DNA of 64,000 nt from Rhizorhabdus sp049889055 (GCF_049889055.1 NZ_JBLTWO010000014.1:1-64000), one strand, 5' to 3'; counted from the first letter of the stretch, positions 1-8,469 are shown. Program-made: numbers and translations. The notes: generated by a model not told the origin, from the sequence alone.

Positions 1-816
1 CCCCTTGGAATAATCGAGCCGGTCGACACCCACGATCATGTCGCGCCCATTGGCGCTCTCGCGCATCCGCTGAAAGGCGGCCAGCGCGGCGGGTGACCTG
101 GCGGCTTCGAGGAAATTGTCGGTGTCGATCCCGATCGGGCAGGCCATCGCCAGCACCGACCGGTCGCCGGCGACGACCCTGCCGTCCTCCCCAACCGTGC
201 CGCCCATTTCATGGACGACATAGTCGTGGAAAGCCTCGAGCGAATCCTGCGTCTGGAAGCCGACCACGTCATAGGCGAACAGCGTCTCGACCAGTTCGCG
301 ATGGTCGGGCAGCGACATCAGCAGCCGGTAAGGCGGCCAGGGGATGTGCAGGAAGAAGCCCATGCGGTTGCGCACGCCCCGGTCGCGCAGGAAGCGGCCG
401 AGCGGGAACATGTGATAGTCGTGGACCCAGATCAGGTCGTCTTCCTCGACCAGCGGCTGGAGCGTCTCGGCGAAGCGGCGGTTGACCCGCTCATAGCCCT
501 CGGCAAAGCCGCTTTCGAACTCGGCCAGGTCGACCCGGTAGTGGAACAGCGGCCACAGCGTCCGATTCGCATAGCCATTATAATATTCGTCGACGTCCTG
601 CTCCTCCAGATCGACCGTCGCGGTCGTAACCCCGAAAGCGCGGCGCAGGTTGATATGGCCGGTGAACTGCTCCGTGGCTTCGCCGGACCAGCCGAACCAG
701 ATGCCGCTCGATTCCCGCAGCGCGGCGGACAGTGCGACCGCGAGCCCGCCCTGGTTGCCCCCGCCCTCGCCAGTCGGCGGCTGGACGCGGTTCGACACGA
801 TGATCAGGCGGCTCAT
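1..816 (-). CDS. otsA: Trehalose-6-phosphate synthase, 3' end cut by window edge
   Basis: This GT20 enzyme joins glucose from UDP-glucose to glucose-6-phosphate, giving trehalose-6-phosphate in the cytoplasm. The 272 residues present start MSRLIIVSNRV and keep an N-terminal glycine-rich loop (GEGGGNQGGLAVAL), the segment WVHDYHMFPLGRFLR, and DRLDYSKG at the window edge, which holds the Arg and Lys that bind donor phosphate in the family. About 40% of the protein lies outside the window. The ATG at 816 overlaps the TGA of the GH15 gene (ATGA), so it is the last gene of a coupled otsB-GH15-otsA operon. Confidence 0.93.
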   Translation of the reverse strand, partial: MSRLIIVSNRVQPPTGEGGGNQGGLAVALSAALRESSGIWFGWSGEATEQFTGHINLRRAFGVTTATVDLEEQDVDEYYNGYANRTLWPLFHYRVDLAEFESGFAEGYERVNRRFAETLQPLVEEDDLIWVHDYHMFPLGRFLRDRGVRNRMGFFLHIPWPPYRLLMSLPDHRELVETLFAYDVVGFQTQDSLEAFHDYVVHEMGGTVGEDGRVVAGDRSVLAMACPIGIDTDNFLEAARSPAALAAFQRMRESANGRDMIVGVDRLDYSKG

Positions 817-2609
817 CGGACGGCGCTCCACGGCCGGCTGAGCAGCGCGGCGCAATTGATGATGCCGACCAGCGAATAGGTCTGCGGGTAATTGCCCCAC
901 AGTTCCCCCGTCACGGGATCGATATCCTCGGACAGCAGTCCGGCGCGGGTCCTTCGCGATAGCATTTCCTCGAAAAGCTCCCTTGCATCTTCGGTACGCC
1001 CAGTGAGCCACAACGCTTCGATCAACCAGAAGGTGCATACGTTGAATGCCGTATGCGGAAGGCCGAAGTCGTCCTCGGTGGCATAGCGCAGCATGTGCGA
1101 GCCGCGCCGCAGCCCCTGTTCGACCGCGCGCAGCGTCCCCTGAAAGCGCGGATCGTCGGGCGCGACGAAGCGCAGGTCGAGCAACTGGATCAGGCTGGCG
1201 TCGAGATCGTCCCCGCCGAAGGTGGCGGAGATGCGTTGCGTGTCCTCGCGCCAGGCCTCGCTCTCGATCCGCGCACGGATCTGCAGCGCGCGGTCGCGCC
1301 AGAAGGCCTCGCGCTCGGGCAGCGCCAGCGCGCGCGCGGCGTTGGCCAACCGGTCGCACGCCGCCCAGCACATCGCCACCGAATAGGTGTGGACATGGCT
1401 CTTGGTGCGCAGTTCCCACAGACCGGCGTCGGGCTTGTCATGCACCTGCCAGGCGAGTTCGCCGACCCGTTCGAGCGCGCGGAAATCCTCCTCGCCGGCC
1501 ATGCGGAACAGGCGCTGGTCGAAAAAAGCCTGCGCGTTGGACAGGATGATCTGGCCGTAAGCGTCGTGCTGAATCTGCTCATAGGCCTGGTTGCCGACGC
1601 GCACCGGCCCCATGCCGCGATAGCCGTCGAGATGCGGCGCAACCCGCTCGACCAGCCGCGCCTCGCCGCCGACGCCGTAGAGCGGCTGGATATGCCCGCC
1701 CTTGGCATTGTCGACGATGTTGCGCAGATATTCGAGATAGGTCTCCAATACGTCGAGCGCGCCGAGGCGGTTAAGCGCCTGCACGGTGTAATAGGCGTCG
1801 CGTATCCAGCAATAGCGATAGTCCCAGTTCCGCTGGCTGCCCGCATGTTCGGGCACCGAGGTGGTCAGCGCGGCGACGATCGCGCCCGTTTCCTCATGCT
1901 GGCAGAGCTTCAGCGTAATCGCCGAGCGGATCACCGCATCCTGCCATTCGACCGGGGTCGCCAGCGCACGGACCCAGTGCCGCCACTCCTGCGTCGTATG
2001 CTCGAGCATCGTGTCGAGCGCGTCGCCGATATCGCCGACGAAGCTTTCATCGGGGCCGAGGAAGAAGTGCAGCGGGCGTTCGACGCGGAACAGCCGCTCG
2101 CTCTCGATCCAGCCGATCGGCGCCGAGGTGGTGAGGCGCAATGTCGTGTCGGCCAGCAAATAGCGGATATGATTGGACCCGCGCGTCGTCTCTGGCGCCG
2201 ACGCTCCCCAGTCGCGCGACGGACGCAGCCGCACCTTGATGCGGGGGCTGCCCGATACGGGCCGCACGATCCGCGCGAACGCCACCGGGCGGCACATGCG
2301 GCCGTGCCGATGGATGCGGGGGCAGAAGTCGATCACCTCGATCGCATTGCCCGCCGCATCGGCATGGCGGGTGACGAGGATCGGGGTGTTGCGGACATAA
2401 TGCTGCTGGGTGTCGACGCAATCCTCCAGGTCGATCTCCCAGAAGCCGCGCGCGCCTTCGGCCGAGGGCCGGTTGCTGTCGAGCAGCGAGGAAAAGACGG
2501 GGTCGCCATCAACGCGCGGGACGCAGGCCCAGACGAAGCGTCCGGCGCGGTCGACGAGCGCGGACACCTGGCAATTGCCGATCGGCCAGAGATCGAGCGT
2601 CGCGGTCAT
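813..2609 (-). CDS. Glycoside hydrolase family 15 (glucoamylase/trehalase-like) protein
   Basis: A 598-residue GH15 protein with an N-terminal beta-sandwich (trehalase-like) region and a C-terminal (alpha/alpha)6 barrel. The barrel shows the family segment YCWIRDAYYTVQAL and, later, GLLSEDIDPVTGELWGN. Family members hydrolyse alpha-glucosidic bonds, and some actinobacterial members are true trehalases. I chose the ATG at 2609 (MTATLDLWPIGNCQV) because it overlaps the otsB TGA as ATGA; an upstream ATG at 2624 adds only MGGGG. Its place between otsB and otsA suggests trehalose or glucan turnover, but the substrate cannot be read from sequence. No signal peptide is visible. Confidence 0.88.
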   Translation of the reverse strand: MTATLDLWPIGNCQVSALVDRAGRFVWACVPRVDGDPVFSSLLDSNRPSAEGARGFWEIDLEDCVDTQQHYVRNTPILVTRHADAAGNAIEVIDFCPRIHRHGRMCRPVAFARIVRPVSGSPRIKVRLRPSRDWGASAPETTRGSNHIRYLLADTTLRLTTSAPIGWIESERLFRVERPLHFFLGPDESFVGDIGDALDTMLEHTTQEWRHWVRALATPVEWQDAVIRSAITLKLCQHEETGAIVAALTTSVPEHAGSQRNWDYRYCWIRDAYYTVQALNRLGALDVLETYLEYLRNIVDNAKGGHIQPLYGVGGEARLVERVAPHLDGYRGMGPVRVGNQAYEQIQHDAYGQIILSNAQAFFDQRLFRMAGEEDFRALERVGELAWQVHDKPDAGLWELRTKSHVHTYSVAMCWAACDRLANAARALALPEREAFWRDRALQIRARIESEAWREDTQRISATFGGDDLDASLIQLLDLRFVAPDDPRFQGTLRAVEQGLRRGSHMLRYATEDDFGLPHTAFNVCTFWLIEALWLTGRTEDARELFEEMLSRRTRAGLLSEDIDPVTGELWGNYPQTYSLVGIINCAALLSRPWSAVR

Positions 2610-3382
2610 GCCACCGCCTCCCACAGCCAGCGGCGCACCGATCCGACGTCGGCCAGCCCGAAGCGGGCGGCGGTCTCGCGTCCGGGCCCCACCAGCACGC
2701 CGAAGCCGCCGCGATCCTCGGCGACGCGCAGCGCGGATTCGTCGGTCAGGTCGTCGCCGATCATCACCGGCAGGCTCGCTGCGAACTGCGGTTCGGCGAG
2801 CAGCGCCTCGATCGCCTGCCCCTTTTCCCAGCCCGGCCCGCGCAGTTCGACCATCATTTTGCCGGGCTGAACCTGGAGACCGTTGCGTTCGGCAATGGCT
2901 GCGGCGCGGCGGCGCACCGGCTCCTCCAATATCGGCGCCTTGCGGTAATGCATCGCGACTCCATGGCTCTTTTCCTCGATGAACATTTCGGGGTGTCCGG
3001 CGCCATAGCCGCGCACCTCGGCGATCGCGGCGTCGAGGCCGGCGGGCCGTTCGGGTTCGACCAGCCGGCCGTCGAGACGAACCTCGGCGCCATGGCTCCC
3101 CGCCACCGCGATCGCCGAAGCGACATCTCCGATCATCGCATCCAGCTGGGCGACCGACCGGCCGCTGACGATGGCGACACGGCCTGCAAAACGCCCATGA
3201 AGCGCAGTGAGAAGCTCGATCAGTTCGCCGTCCGCACGGACGAGGTCGGGATGGTCGACCAGAGGAACCAGCGTGCCATCGAAATCGATGAACAGGCCGA
3301 AGCGGAGGGGGTCGAGCGCCGGGGGTGGCGCCAGCACCGGTTGATGGGACCGGGACAGCATCTCGTTAAAATCACCGTTCAT
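2606..3382 (-). CDS. otsB: Trehalose-6-phosphate phosphatase
   Basis: A HAD-superfamily phosphatase of about 258 residues that removes phosphate from trehalose-6-phosphate. HAD motif I is FIDFDGTLVPL, motif II is AIVSGR, and the metal-binding motif near the C terminus is MIGDDLTDESALR. The open frame runs upstream to 3625, but that extension is non-coding in character. The ATG at 3382 (MNGDFNEML) and the ATG at 3361 (MLSRSHQP) are both possible and neither has a strong Shine-Dalgarno. It is the first gene of the otsB-GH15-otsA operon; its TGA overlaps the next ATG. Confidence 0.9.
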   Translation of the reverse strand: MNGDFNEMLSRSHQPVLAPPPALDPLRFGLFIDFDGTLVPLVDHPDLVRADGELIELLTALHGRFAGRVAIVSGRSVAQLDAMIGDVASAIAVAGSHGAEVRLDGRLVEPERPAGLDAAIAEVRGYGAGHPEMFIEEKSHGVAMHYRKAPILEEPVRRRAAAIAERNGLQVQPGKMMVELRGPGWEKGQAIEALLAEPQFAASLPVMIGDDLTDESALRVAEDRGGFGVLVGPGRETAARFGLADVGSVRRWLWEAVA

Positions 3383-3523
3383 CTGGACATGGGGCACGCC
3401 GACAGGGACGAACCGAGCGAAGCCCGGTGCGCCCGATCTAAGGACGCGCGATCGGCCGGAGGGTTCCGTTGCGGAGGCGAACCGGTCCTGTGCTGCTGCG
3501 AGATGAACGGGGAGAAACGGAAA

Positions 3524-3553
3524 GCACCCCCGGGAAAGGGAACCCGAGGGTGC
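3524..3553 (-). terminator. Stem-loop, possible terminator
   Basis: The arms GCACCC-C-CGGG and CCCG-A-GGGTGC pair around an 8-nt loop with one mismatch. Read on the minus strand the stem is followed by a T-rich stretch (TTTCCGTTTC), so it could end transcripts from the UrcA gene before otsB. Together with the stem-loop at 3654-3688 this is all I see in the 3383-3736 gap. Confidence 0.4.
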
Positions 3554-3653
3554 GTCCCATGCGGAGGAAATTGCCAGTCCGGCCGCATGTATCTGTAGAG
3601 GTGGGCAATGCCTCGGCGCGATCAAGCGACGCCGTAGATGGTTCGTGCCAGAG

Positions 3654-3688
3654 CAGCGACGGACGATCCCTGCGGATGTCCGTCGCTG
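3654..3688. terminator. Perfect 11-bp inverted repeat
   Basis: CAGCGACGGAC and GTCCGTCGCTG pair perfectly across a 13-nt loop, 49 nt past the stop of the UrcA gene. There is no T-run, so a strong hairpin that ends or stabilises the UrcA message is a guess from position. Confidence 0.45.
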
Positions 3689-3736
3689 CAGCGCGCTGCG
3701 GCAAGGCGTCTGGGGGCGAAGCGCGCCGGGGGCTGG

Positions 3737-4063
3737 TTATTTGGCGGCGACGGTCAGGCGGCCGGCGTCGGCATATTGGGTGCCGGCCTTGGCCAGCGCC
3801 AGTTCGACCTGCGGCATCGCTTTGGCCATCGCGACGGTCGAGCAGGCGCGGCTCTGCGCGACGTTGTTCAGCGAACGGTCGCCTTCCGAGGCGCAGACGC
3901 GCTTGGCGGCGCGCTGAACGCGGGCCTTGAGCGTGGCGGCGCCGTCTGCGCTCGTCAGGTCGAGATCGCCATAGGCGATTTCGGCGGTGCGCTGGGCAAA
4001 AGCCGGAACGGCGAGGACGCTGACGGAAGCGAGGGCGGCGAAGGCGGTGAAGATGCGGGTCAT
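3737..4063 (-). CDS. UrcA family secreted protein
   Basis: A 108-residue protein with a clear signal peptide (MTRIFTAFAALASVSVLAVPAFA). The mature part has the UrcA-family pattern: a Tyr/Asp-rich start (AEIAYGDLDLTSADG), LKARVQRAAKRVC, and a second Cys in SRACSTVAMA, so the two Cys may form a disulfide in the periplasm. Such proteins are common in sphingomonads and have no defined function. The ATG at 4063 follows AGGAG at good spacing, and the longer upstream frame is not coding. It is monocistronic and followed by a perfect hairpin. Confidence 0.85.
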   Translation of the reverse strand: MTRIFTAFAALASVSVLAVPAFAQRTAEIAYGDLDLTSADGAATLKARVQRAAKRVCASEGDRSLNNVAQSRACSTVAMAKAMPQVELALAKAGTQYADAGRLTVAAK

Positions 4064-4234
4064 GGTCGTTCTCCTGTTATGCGCCGGGAGGACGTGGCGT
4101 TCGTCTGCCCGGTGAAATCCTTGTCTGCGGCCCGGCGTTTCGATGTGCCGTGCCGTTGATCCTGGGATAGGCGCCTGCCCGACTCGCCGCATGCGAGCTT
4201 CGACCGACCGTCGCACCGCCTCCACCAAAGTCGA

Positions 4235-5491
4235 ATGCTGCCGACGAAACGACGGGGACGTTCGACGAACGACAGGCGTAAGGGAAAGCGGGAGCCACGG
4301 CGGCCGATTCGCCGTCGACGTTGCAACATAACTGTCACATTTGTAGGGAGCCCCTTCGCTCCGGGGATTCGAATCATTCGCCAGATTGCCGTCCTGCCCT
4401 ATCGCACGACCCCAGCGGGCCTGATCGAGGTCATGCTGATCACGTCGCGCGACACCGGCCGATGGGTGCTGCCCAAGGGCAACCGCATCAAGGGACTGAG
4501 CAGCCACGAAGCGGCGAGCCAGGAAGCCTATGAGGAGGCGGGGCTGGTCGGCATCGCCTGCCCTTATGCGATCGGCAGTTACGATTATCGCAAGCAGCGC
4601 CGCAACGGCACCTCGCGCCCGGCGACGGTCGATATCTTCCCCTTCTCGGTCACCACCCAGCTCGACGAATGGCCGGAAAAGGACGAGCGGCAGACCCGCT
4701 GGTTCATGCCGACCGACGCCGCGGCGGCCGTCGACGAGCCCGATCTCAAACTCATATTGGCGCAGTTCACCCCCCCGGTCTGGAATCCGGGGCTGGCGGA
4801 ACGCGTCGTTTCGGCCACGCGCCGCCACTCAGCAGAAAGGTTCACCATCGTGCGCTGGTTCCAGGCACTCCTGCCCAAGCAGGGCCGCTTCTTCGAGCAG
4901 TTCGAGGCGCATGCCGCGCTCAACGTCGCGGCCGCCGATGCGCTCGGGCGCCTGCTGCAGGGCGGCCCCGACATGCCGGCCCACAGCCAGGAAATCTTCG
5001 ACCGGGAAAATGACGCAGACGACATCATCCGCGACGTGCTGGTCGACGTCCGCAAGACGCTGATCACCCCGTTCGACCGGACTGCGATCACCAGCCTGAT
5101 CGGCTCGATGGACGATGCGATCGACCAGATGAACCAGACCGCGAAGGCGATCATGCTCTACGAGGTCAAGGAGTTCGAGCCGCATATGCGCGACATGGCG
5201 GGCATCATCGTGGAAGCCGCCCGGATCACCGCCGACGCGATGCCGCTGCTGCGCGATCTCGGCCGCAATTCGGGCCGGCTGCACAGCCTGACCGAGCGGA
5301 TCGTGCGGCTGGAGGGTCATGCCGACGAAATCCATGCGCTCGGCCTGAAGGTGCTGTTCAAGGCCAAGGGCGAGAAGTCGCCGATGGCCTTCATCATCGG
5401 CCGCGAAATCTACAGCCATCTCGAGAAGATCACCGACGCCTTCGAGGATGTCGCCAACGAGATCCAGGGCCTCGTGCTCGACCACGCCTGA
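4235..5491 (+). CDS. Nudix hydrolase fused to DUF47 (PhoU-like) protein
   Basis: One open frame of 418 codons holds two domains usually encoded separately. Residues about 45-190 are a Nudix domain; its box reads QEAYEEAGL, so the Arg of RExxEExG is Gln while the metal-binding Glu pair is kept. Residues about 205-418 are a DUF47 helical domain (KQGRFFEQFEAHAA), typical beside PiT transporters. No stop lies between them, but a GTG at 4850 preceded by AAAGG would start DUF47 alone. The only ATG is at 4235, and the first 45 residues are Arg-rich and unlike a Nudix start, so the true N terminus is uncertain. Three nucleotides separate it from the pit gene, implying a role in phosphate transport control. 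Confidence 0.75.
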   Translation: MLPTKRRGRSTNDRRKGKREPRRPIRRRRCNITVTFVGSPFAPGIRIIRQIAVLPYRTTPAGLIEVMLITSRDTGRWVLPKGNRIKGLSSHEAASQEAYEEAGLVGIACPYAIGSYDYRKQRRNGTSRPATVDIFPFSVTTQLDEWPEKDERQTRWFMPTDAAAAVDEPDLKLILAQFTPPVWNPGLAERVVSATRRHSAERFTIVRWFQALLPKQGRFFEQFEAHAALNVAAADALGRLLQGGPDMPAHSQEIFDRENDADDIIRDVLVDVRKTLITPFDRTAITSLIGSMDDAIDQMNQTAKAIMLYEVKEFEPHMRDMAGIIVEAARITADAMPLLRDLGRNSGRLHSLTERIVRLEGHADEIHALGLKVLFKAKGEKSPMAFIIGREIYSHLEKITDAFEDVANEIQGLVLDHA

Positions 5492-5493
5492 CG

Positions 5494-6498
5494 ATGGACC
5501 CGATCATTTCCTTTCCGCTGCTGGTCGGCCTGATCGGCATCGCGCTGGCGTTCGATTTTCTGAACGGCCTGCACGACGCCGCCAATTCGATCGCGACCGT
5601 GGTCTCGACCCGCGTGCTCAAGCCGCACCATGCGGTGGCGATGGCGGCCTTCTTCAACTTCATCGCCTTCCTGTTCTTCGGCCTCCATGTGGCCGAGACC
5701 GTGGGCAAGGGCATCGTCAGTGCAGAGATCGTCGACGCGCGCGTGATCTTCGGCGCGCTGATGGGGGCGATCAGCTGGAACGTCATCACCTGGCTGCTCG
5801 GCATCCCCTCCTCGTCCAGCCACGCGCTGATCGGCGGACTGCTGGGCGCCGGCACTGCCAAGGCGGGGAGCGCCGCGATCGTCTGGTCGGGCGTGCTCAA
5901 GACCAGCTTCGCGATCGTGCTTTCCCCGACCATCGGCCTGGTGCTCGCGCTCCTGCTCGTCCTGATCACCAGCTGGGTGTTCGTCCGCTCGACACCGACA
6001 GCGGCCGACCGCCGATATCGCCGGCTTCAGCTGATCTCGGCCTCGCTCTATTCGCTCGGCCATGGCGGCAACGACGCGCAGAAGACGATGGGGATCATCG
6101 CCGTCCTGCTCTATTCGCAGGGCATGCTCGGCGGGGAATTCCACGTCCCCTTCTGGGTGGTCATAACCTGCCAGTCGGCGATGGGCCTCGGCACGCTGAT
6201 GGGCGGCTGGAAGATCGTCCACACCATGGGATCGAAGATCACCCGCCTCACCCCGGCGCAGGGCTTCTGCGCGGAAACTGGCGGCGCGATCACCCTGTTC
6301 GGCGCGACCTGGCTCGGCATTCCGGTGTCGACGACGCACACCATCACCGGCGCGATCGTCGGCGTCGGTTCATCGCGCCGGCTGTCCGCGGTGCGCTGGA
6401 ACGTGGCGGGCAGCATCGTCATCGCCTGGGTGATCACCCTCCCCGCCGCTGCCGCGATCGGTGCGCTCTTCTATTTCTTGGCGGGGCTGTTCGGCTGA
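5494..6498 (+). CDS. pit: Low-affinity inorganic phosphate transporter, PiT family
   Basis: A 334-residue inner-membrane carrier that imports phosphate with a cation. It has the duplicated PiT signature: FLNGLHDAANSIATVV near residue 25 and LGHGGNDAQKTMG near 190, each before hydrophobic helices. About ten membrane segments are visible. It follows the DUF47 domain at 2 nt, the usual DUF47-PiT pair, so the upstream gene probably modulates it. The length is normal for short bacterial PiT proteins. Confidence 0.92.
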   Translation: MDPIISFPLLVGLIGIALAFDFLNGLHDAANSIATVVSTRVLKPHHAVAMAAFFNFIAFLFFGLHVAETVGKGIVSAEIVDARVIFGALMGAISWNVITWLLGIPSSSSHALIGGLLGAGTAKAGSAAIVWSGVLKTSFAIVLSPTIGLVLALLLVLITSWVFVRSTPTAADRRYRRLQLISASLYSLGHGGNDAQKTMGIIAVLLYSQGMLGGEFHVPFWVVITCQSAMGLGTLMGGWKIVHTMGSKITRLTPAQGFCAETGGAITLFGATWLGIPVSTTHTITGAIVGVGSSRRLSAVRWNVAGSIVIAWVITLPAAAAIGALFYFLAGLFG

Positions 6499-6508
6499 GG
6501 CGGGAGCG

Positions 6509-6964
6509 TCAGCGTTCCGGACCTGGCTGCCAGAACTCGATCTTGGTCCCGTCCGGATCGAGGATCCAGGCGAACTTCCCGCTGGGGTCGCTGTCGTCGC
6601 GCTTCAGGACCTTCACACCCTTCGCCTCGATGCGCCGGAGGAAGGCGTCCATGTCATCGACCGCGAAATTCAGCATATAGGACCGGGTAGAGGGCGCCAT
6701 ATAGTCCCCCGCCTCCTCGAACGCGTTGACGACCACCGCCGGCGGATGGCCCGGCGCGTCGTAGCGCAACACCGCGCCGCCCCAGCTTTCGAGCGGGATG
6801 CCCAGCACGTCGCGGTACCAGTGCATCAGCGCCTTGGGGTCCTTGCTGCGGAAGAAGACGCCCCCCACGCCGGTTATCCGGCCGGCAGGCTCAGCCGCGG
6901 CGGTTGCGGTCGGGGCGAGCAGGGCCAGAAGAAGCGCTGCGGACAGGATATGACGCGACGGCAT
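6509..6964 (-). CDS. Exported VOC (glyoxalase-like) family protein
   Basis: A 151-residue protein with a signal peptide (HILSAALLLALLAPTATAAA) followed by one vicinal-oxygen-chelate fold: GVGGVFFRSKDPKALMHWY in the first beta-alpha-beta module, and DDMDAFLRRIEAKGVKV then DPDGTKIEFWQP in the second. Family members are lyases, dioxygenases or resistance proteins; the substrate is unknown here, and an exported form is less common. The ATG at 6964 has CGGAGG nine bases upstream. It converges on the pit gene with a 10-nt gap. The mobile element lies 68 nt upstream of its start. Confidence 0.8.
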   Translation of the reverse strand: MPSRHILSAALLLALLAPTATAAAEPAGRITGVGGVFFRSKDPKALMHWYRDVLGIPLESWGGAVLRYDAPGHPPAVVVNAFEEAGDYMAPSTRSYMLNFAVDDMDAFLRRIEAKGVKVLKRDDSDPSGKFAWILDPDGTKIEFWQPGPER

Positions 6965-7032
6965 GATGCATGACCTCCGAACCGCGCCGGGATACATCGC
7001 CTGGCCAGTGAGCTCAATCGAAGCCCGCCGTC

Positions 7033-7052
7033 GGTAGTGGGTCAGTTTGAAA
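7033..7052 (+). repeat. Left terminal inverted repeat
   Basis: GGTAGTGGGTCAGTTTGAAA, which is the exact reverse complement of 10551-10570. The transposase is read towards this end. Confidence 0.9.
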
Positions 7053-7068
7053 ATTGGCGCTGAAATGG

Positions 7069-7089
7069 AAACCCGACCGAAGCGGGCTT
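7069..7089 (-). terminator. Terminator-like hairpin after the tRNA-like sequence
   Basis: Read on the minus strand, AAGCCCG and CGGGTTT pair around CTTCGGT, then TTTCCATTTC follows. It begins at the last base of the encoded CCA, as tRNA terminators do, and may also end the transposase message. Confidence 0.6.
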
Positions 7090-7162
7090 GGATGGGCCAT
7101 CGGGATTCGAACCCGAGTTTCTTCGTTGTGAGCGAAGCGTCCTACCACTAGACGACGGCGAC
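7089..7162 (-). tRNA. tRNA-Val(CAC)-like sequence with broken acceptor stem
   Basis: On the minus strand a 74-nt cloverleaf can be drawn: D-arm GTC/GAC around TAGTGGTAG, anticodon stem CTTCG/CGAAG with loop CTCACAA (anticodon CAC), 4-nt variable loop, T-arm TCGGG/CCCGA with loop TTCGAAT, and an encoded CCA at 7091-7089. The acceptor stem pairs only at positions 4-7 (GCCG with TGGC); positions 1-3 (GTC) do not pair with CCA of the 3' strand. The 5' part is also the last codons of the transposase gene, whose TAG stop lies in the D-loop. It looks like a tRNA captured by the element and damaged at its 5' end; function is doubtful. Confidence 0.6.
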
Positions 7163-8062
7163 GATGATATCGGTGGCAGATCGTCGGGTTTCAACCCCTT
7201 TTTTGTACGGCCCCCGCCTCGCGGGCTTAGCCTCCGCATCTTCCACCAGCTTTGCGATGTCCGCAATCTCCCAAAGCCGATCGGTGACGCCGGCGGCCAC
7301 CGCCGGGGTGACGCGCAGCGTCGTATGAATGCGCACGAAATTATAATGCATCATGTGCAGCGCGACCGCGTACGCATGGTTCTCGACTTTCTTTGAGGTG
7401 GCGTTGGTCAGGGCCGTGAAGCGGCGCATGTGCATCCGCACAGTGAGGTTCTGGCGTTCCACATAGCTGGTCGAAACCTTGTCTATATCCGGGTTGCCTT
7501 CGCGGCAGACCTTCTTCGATCCGATGCATTCCGCGGAGCTGTAGCGACCGGCGGGACCAACCGTAGCGCAGTAGAGTTTCACTCGCTGCGCATAGTCCAT
7601 GTCCGCGCCGACCGAGGCCTCGACGGCTTCTAGATAGGCTAGGTGCCCGTCGTGCGCCAGCTGGACGCGATTGGCGAGCCGCGCTGCCAGATCGTCCATG
7701 AACCACATGGCGTATTCAACACCGCGACCGCCGACCAGATAGGACACGATCATTTTGCTATCGGCGTCGAGCGCGGTCCACGTCCACGTATCGCCAGCAC
7801 CTTCCGGCGCATCCCTCGCGGTCGCGACGTTCTTCTGCTTGGCGTAGGCGAACGACCAGATTTCATCGACCTGCACCCGGGCCGCCTTCACGTTCCGCAC
7901 GTTGGCGTCGTGATAGGCGGCGCACGCCTTGCCCGCGTCAACGAGCAGTTTTGCCACAGTGTTCTTGCTCGCCCCGGTCATCTGCGTGATCGCGCGGATG
8001 CTAACCCCCTCGCACAGAAAGTGGAGGATTTTAGAGCGGTCGTCGTTTGAGAGTCTATTCAT
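7148..8062 (-). CDS. IS1-like DDE transposase
   Basis: A 304-residue single-frame transposase. The N terminus is an HTH (MNRLSNDDRSKILHFL, then GVSIRAITQMTGASKNTVAKL). The DDE core follows: VDEIWSF with the first Asp, a central DGHLAYLEAVE region, and HYNFVRIHTTLRVTPAVAAG near the end. This matches proteins commonly labelled IS1-family (InsB-like) in alphaproteobacteria; I cannot place it in an ISfinder group. The ATG at 8062 is preceded by AGGTGG; the open frame to 8128 adds unlikely residues. Its TAG lies in the tRNA-like D-loop, so the last residues (VAVV) come from that junction. Confidence 0.88.
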   Translation of the reverse strand: MNRLSNDDRSKILHFLCEGVSIRAITQMTGASKNTVAKLLVDAGKACAAYHDANVRNVKAARVQVDEIWSFAYAKQKNVATARDAPEGAGDTWTWTALDADSKMIVSYLVGGRGVEYAMWFMDDLAARLANRVQLAHDGHLAYLEAVEASVGADMDYAQRVKLYCATVGPAGRYSSAECIGSKKVCREGNPDIDKVSTSYVERQNLTVRMHMRRFTALTNATSKKVENHAYAVALHMMHYNFVRIHTTLRVTPAVAAGVTDRLWEIADIAKLVEDAEAKPARRGPYKKGVETRRSATDIIVAVV

Positions 8063-8172
8063 GTACCACCTATCTGACCATTTATTGTATAAGTCAAGCA
8101 TAACAGTCAGTTTGGTATTAGTAGTCAATTTATGCTTGCGCCCTAGATTCCGGGCATGATAAGGCCCTCGTT

Positions 8173-8469
8173 ATGAGGATCGTGTTTGCTAATAAGGAGC
8201 TGGCGCTGATCGAGACTGACCGAGCAGGGGAAACCCGTCTGGGCGTCGCGATCATCAAGTCGGCGCGGCGCAAGCTCACGGTCTTAAGAGCGGCGGGCGA
8301 TGTTCGTTCACTCCGGAATTGGAAAAGCCTGCACTACGAGCAGCTGAGGGGGGATCGTGAAGGTCAGCGGTCAATACGGTTGAACGATCAGTTCCGATTG
8401 GTTTTCGAACTGGACGAAGAAACCGAGCCGCAGACGGTCACGATATTGCAGATTGAGGATTACCACTAA
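8173..8469 (+). CDS. higB: HigB-type (RelE/ParE superfamily) toxin
   Basis: A 98-residue toxin of the plasmid-maintenance killer type. HigB proteins are ribosome-dependent mRNA endonucleases. It shows the small alpha/beta fold pattern with SLHYEQLRGDREGQRSIRLN and QFRLVFEL. It is longer than classic HigB at the start of the fold but keeps the basic core. AAGG sits 8 nt before the ATG. Its TAA shares one base with the ATG of the antitoxin (TAATG), so the antitoxin gene follows the toxin gene, the usual order for hig loci. Confidence 0.82.
   Translation: MRIVFANKELALIETDRAGETRLGVAIIKSARRKLTVLRAAGDVRSLRNWKSLHYEQLRGDREGQRSIRLNDQFRLVFELDEETEPQTVTILQIEDYH

Noticed and set aside
1053..2870. 605-codon plus-strand frame opposite GH15 and otsB
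   Set aside because: It is the antisense of two clear enzymes; high GC leaves long antisense frames. No ribosome site or family motif.
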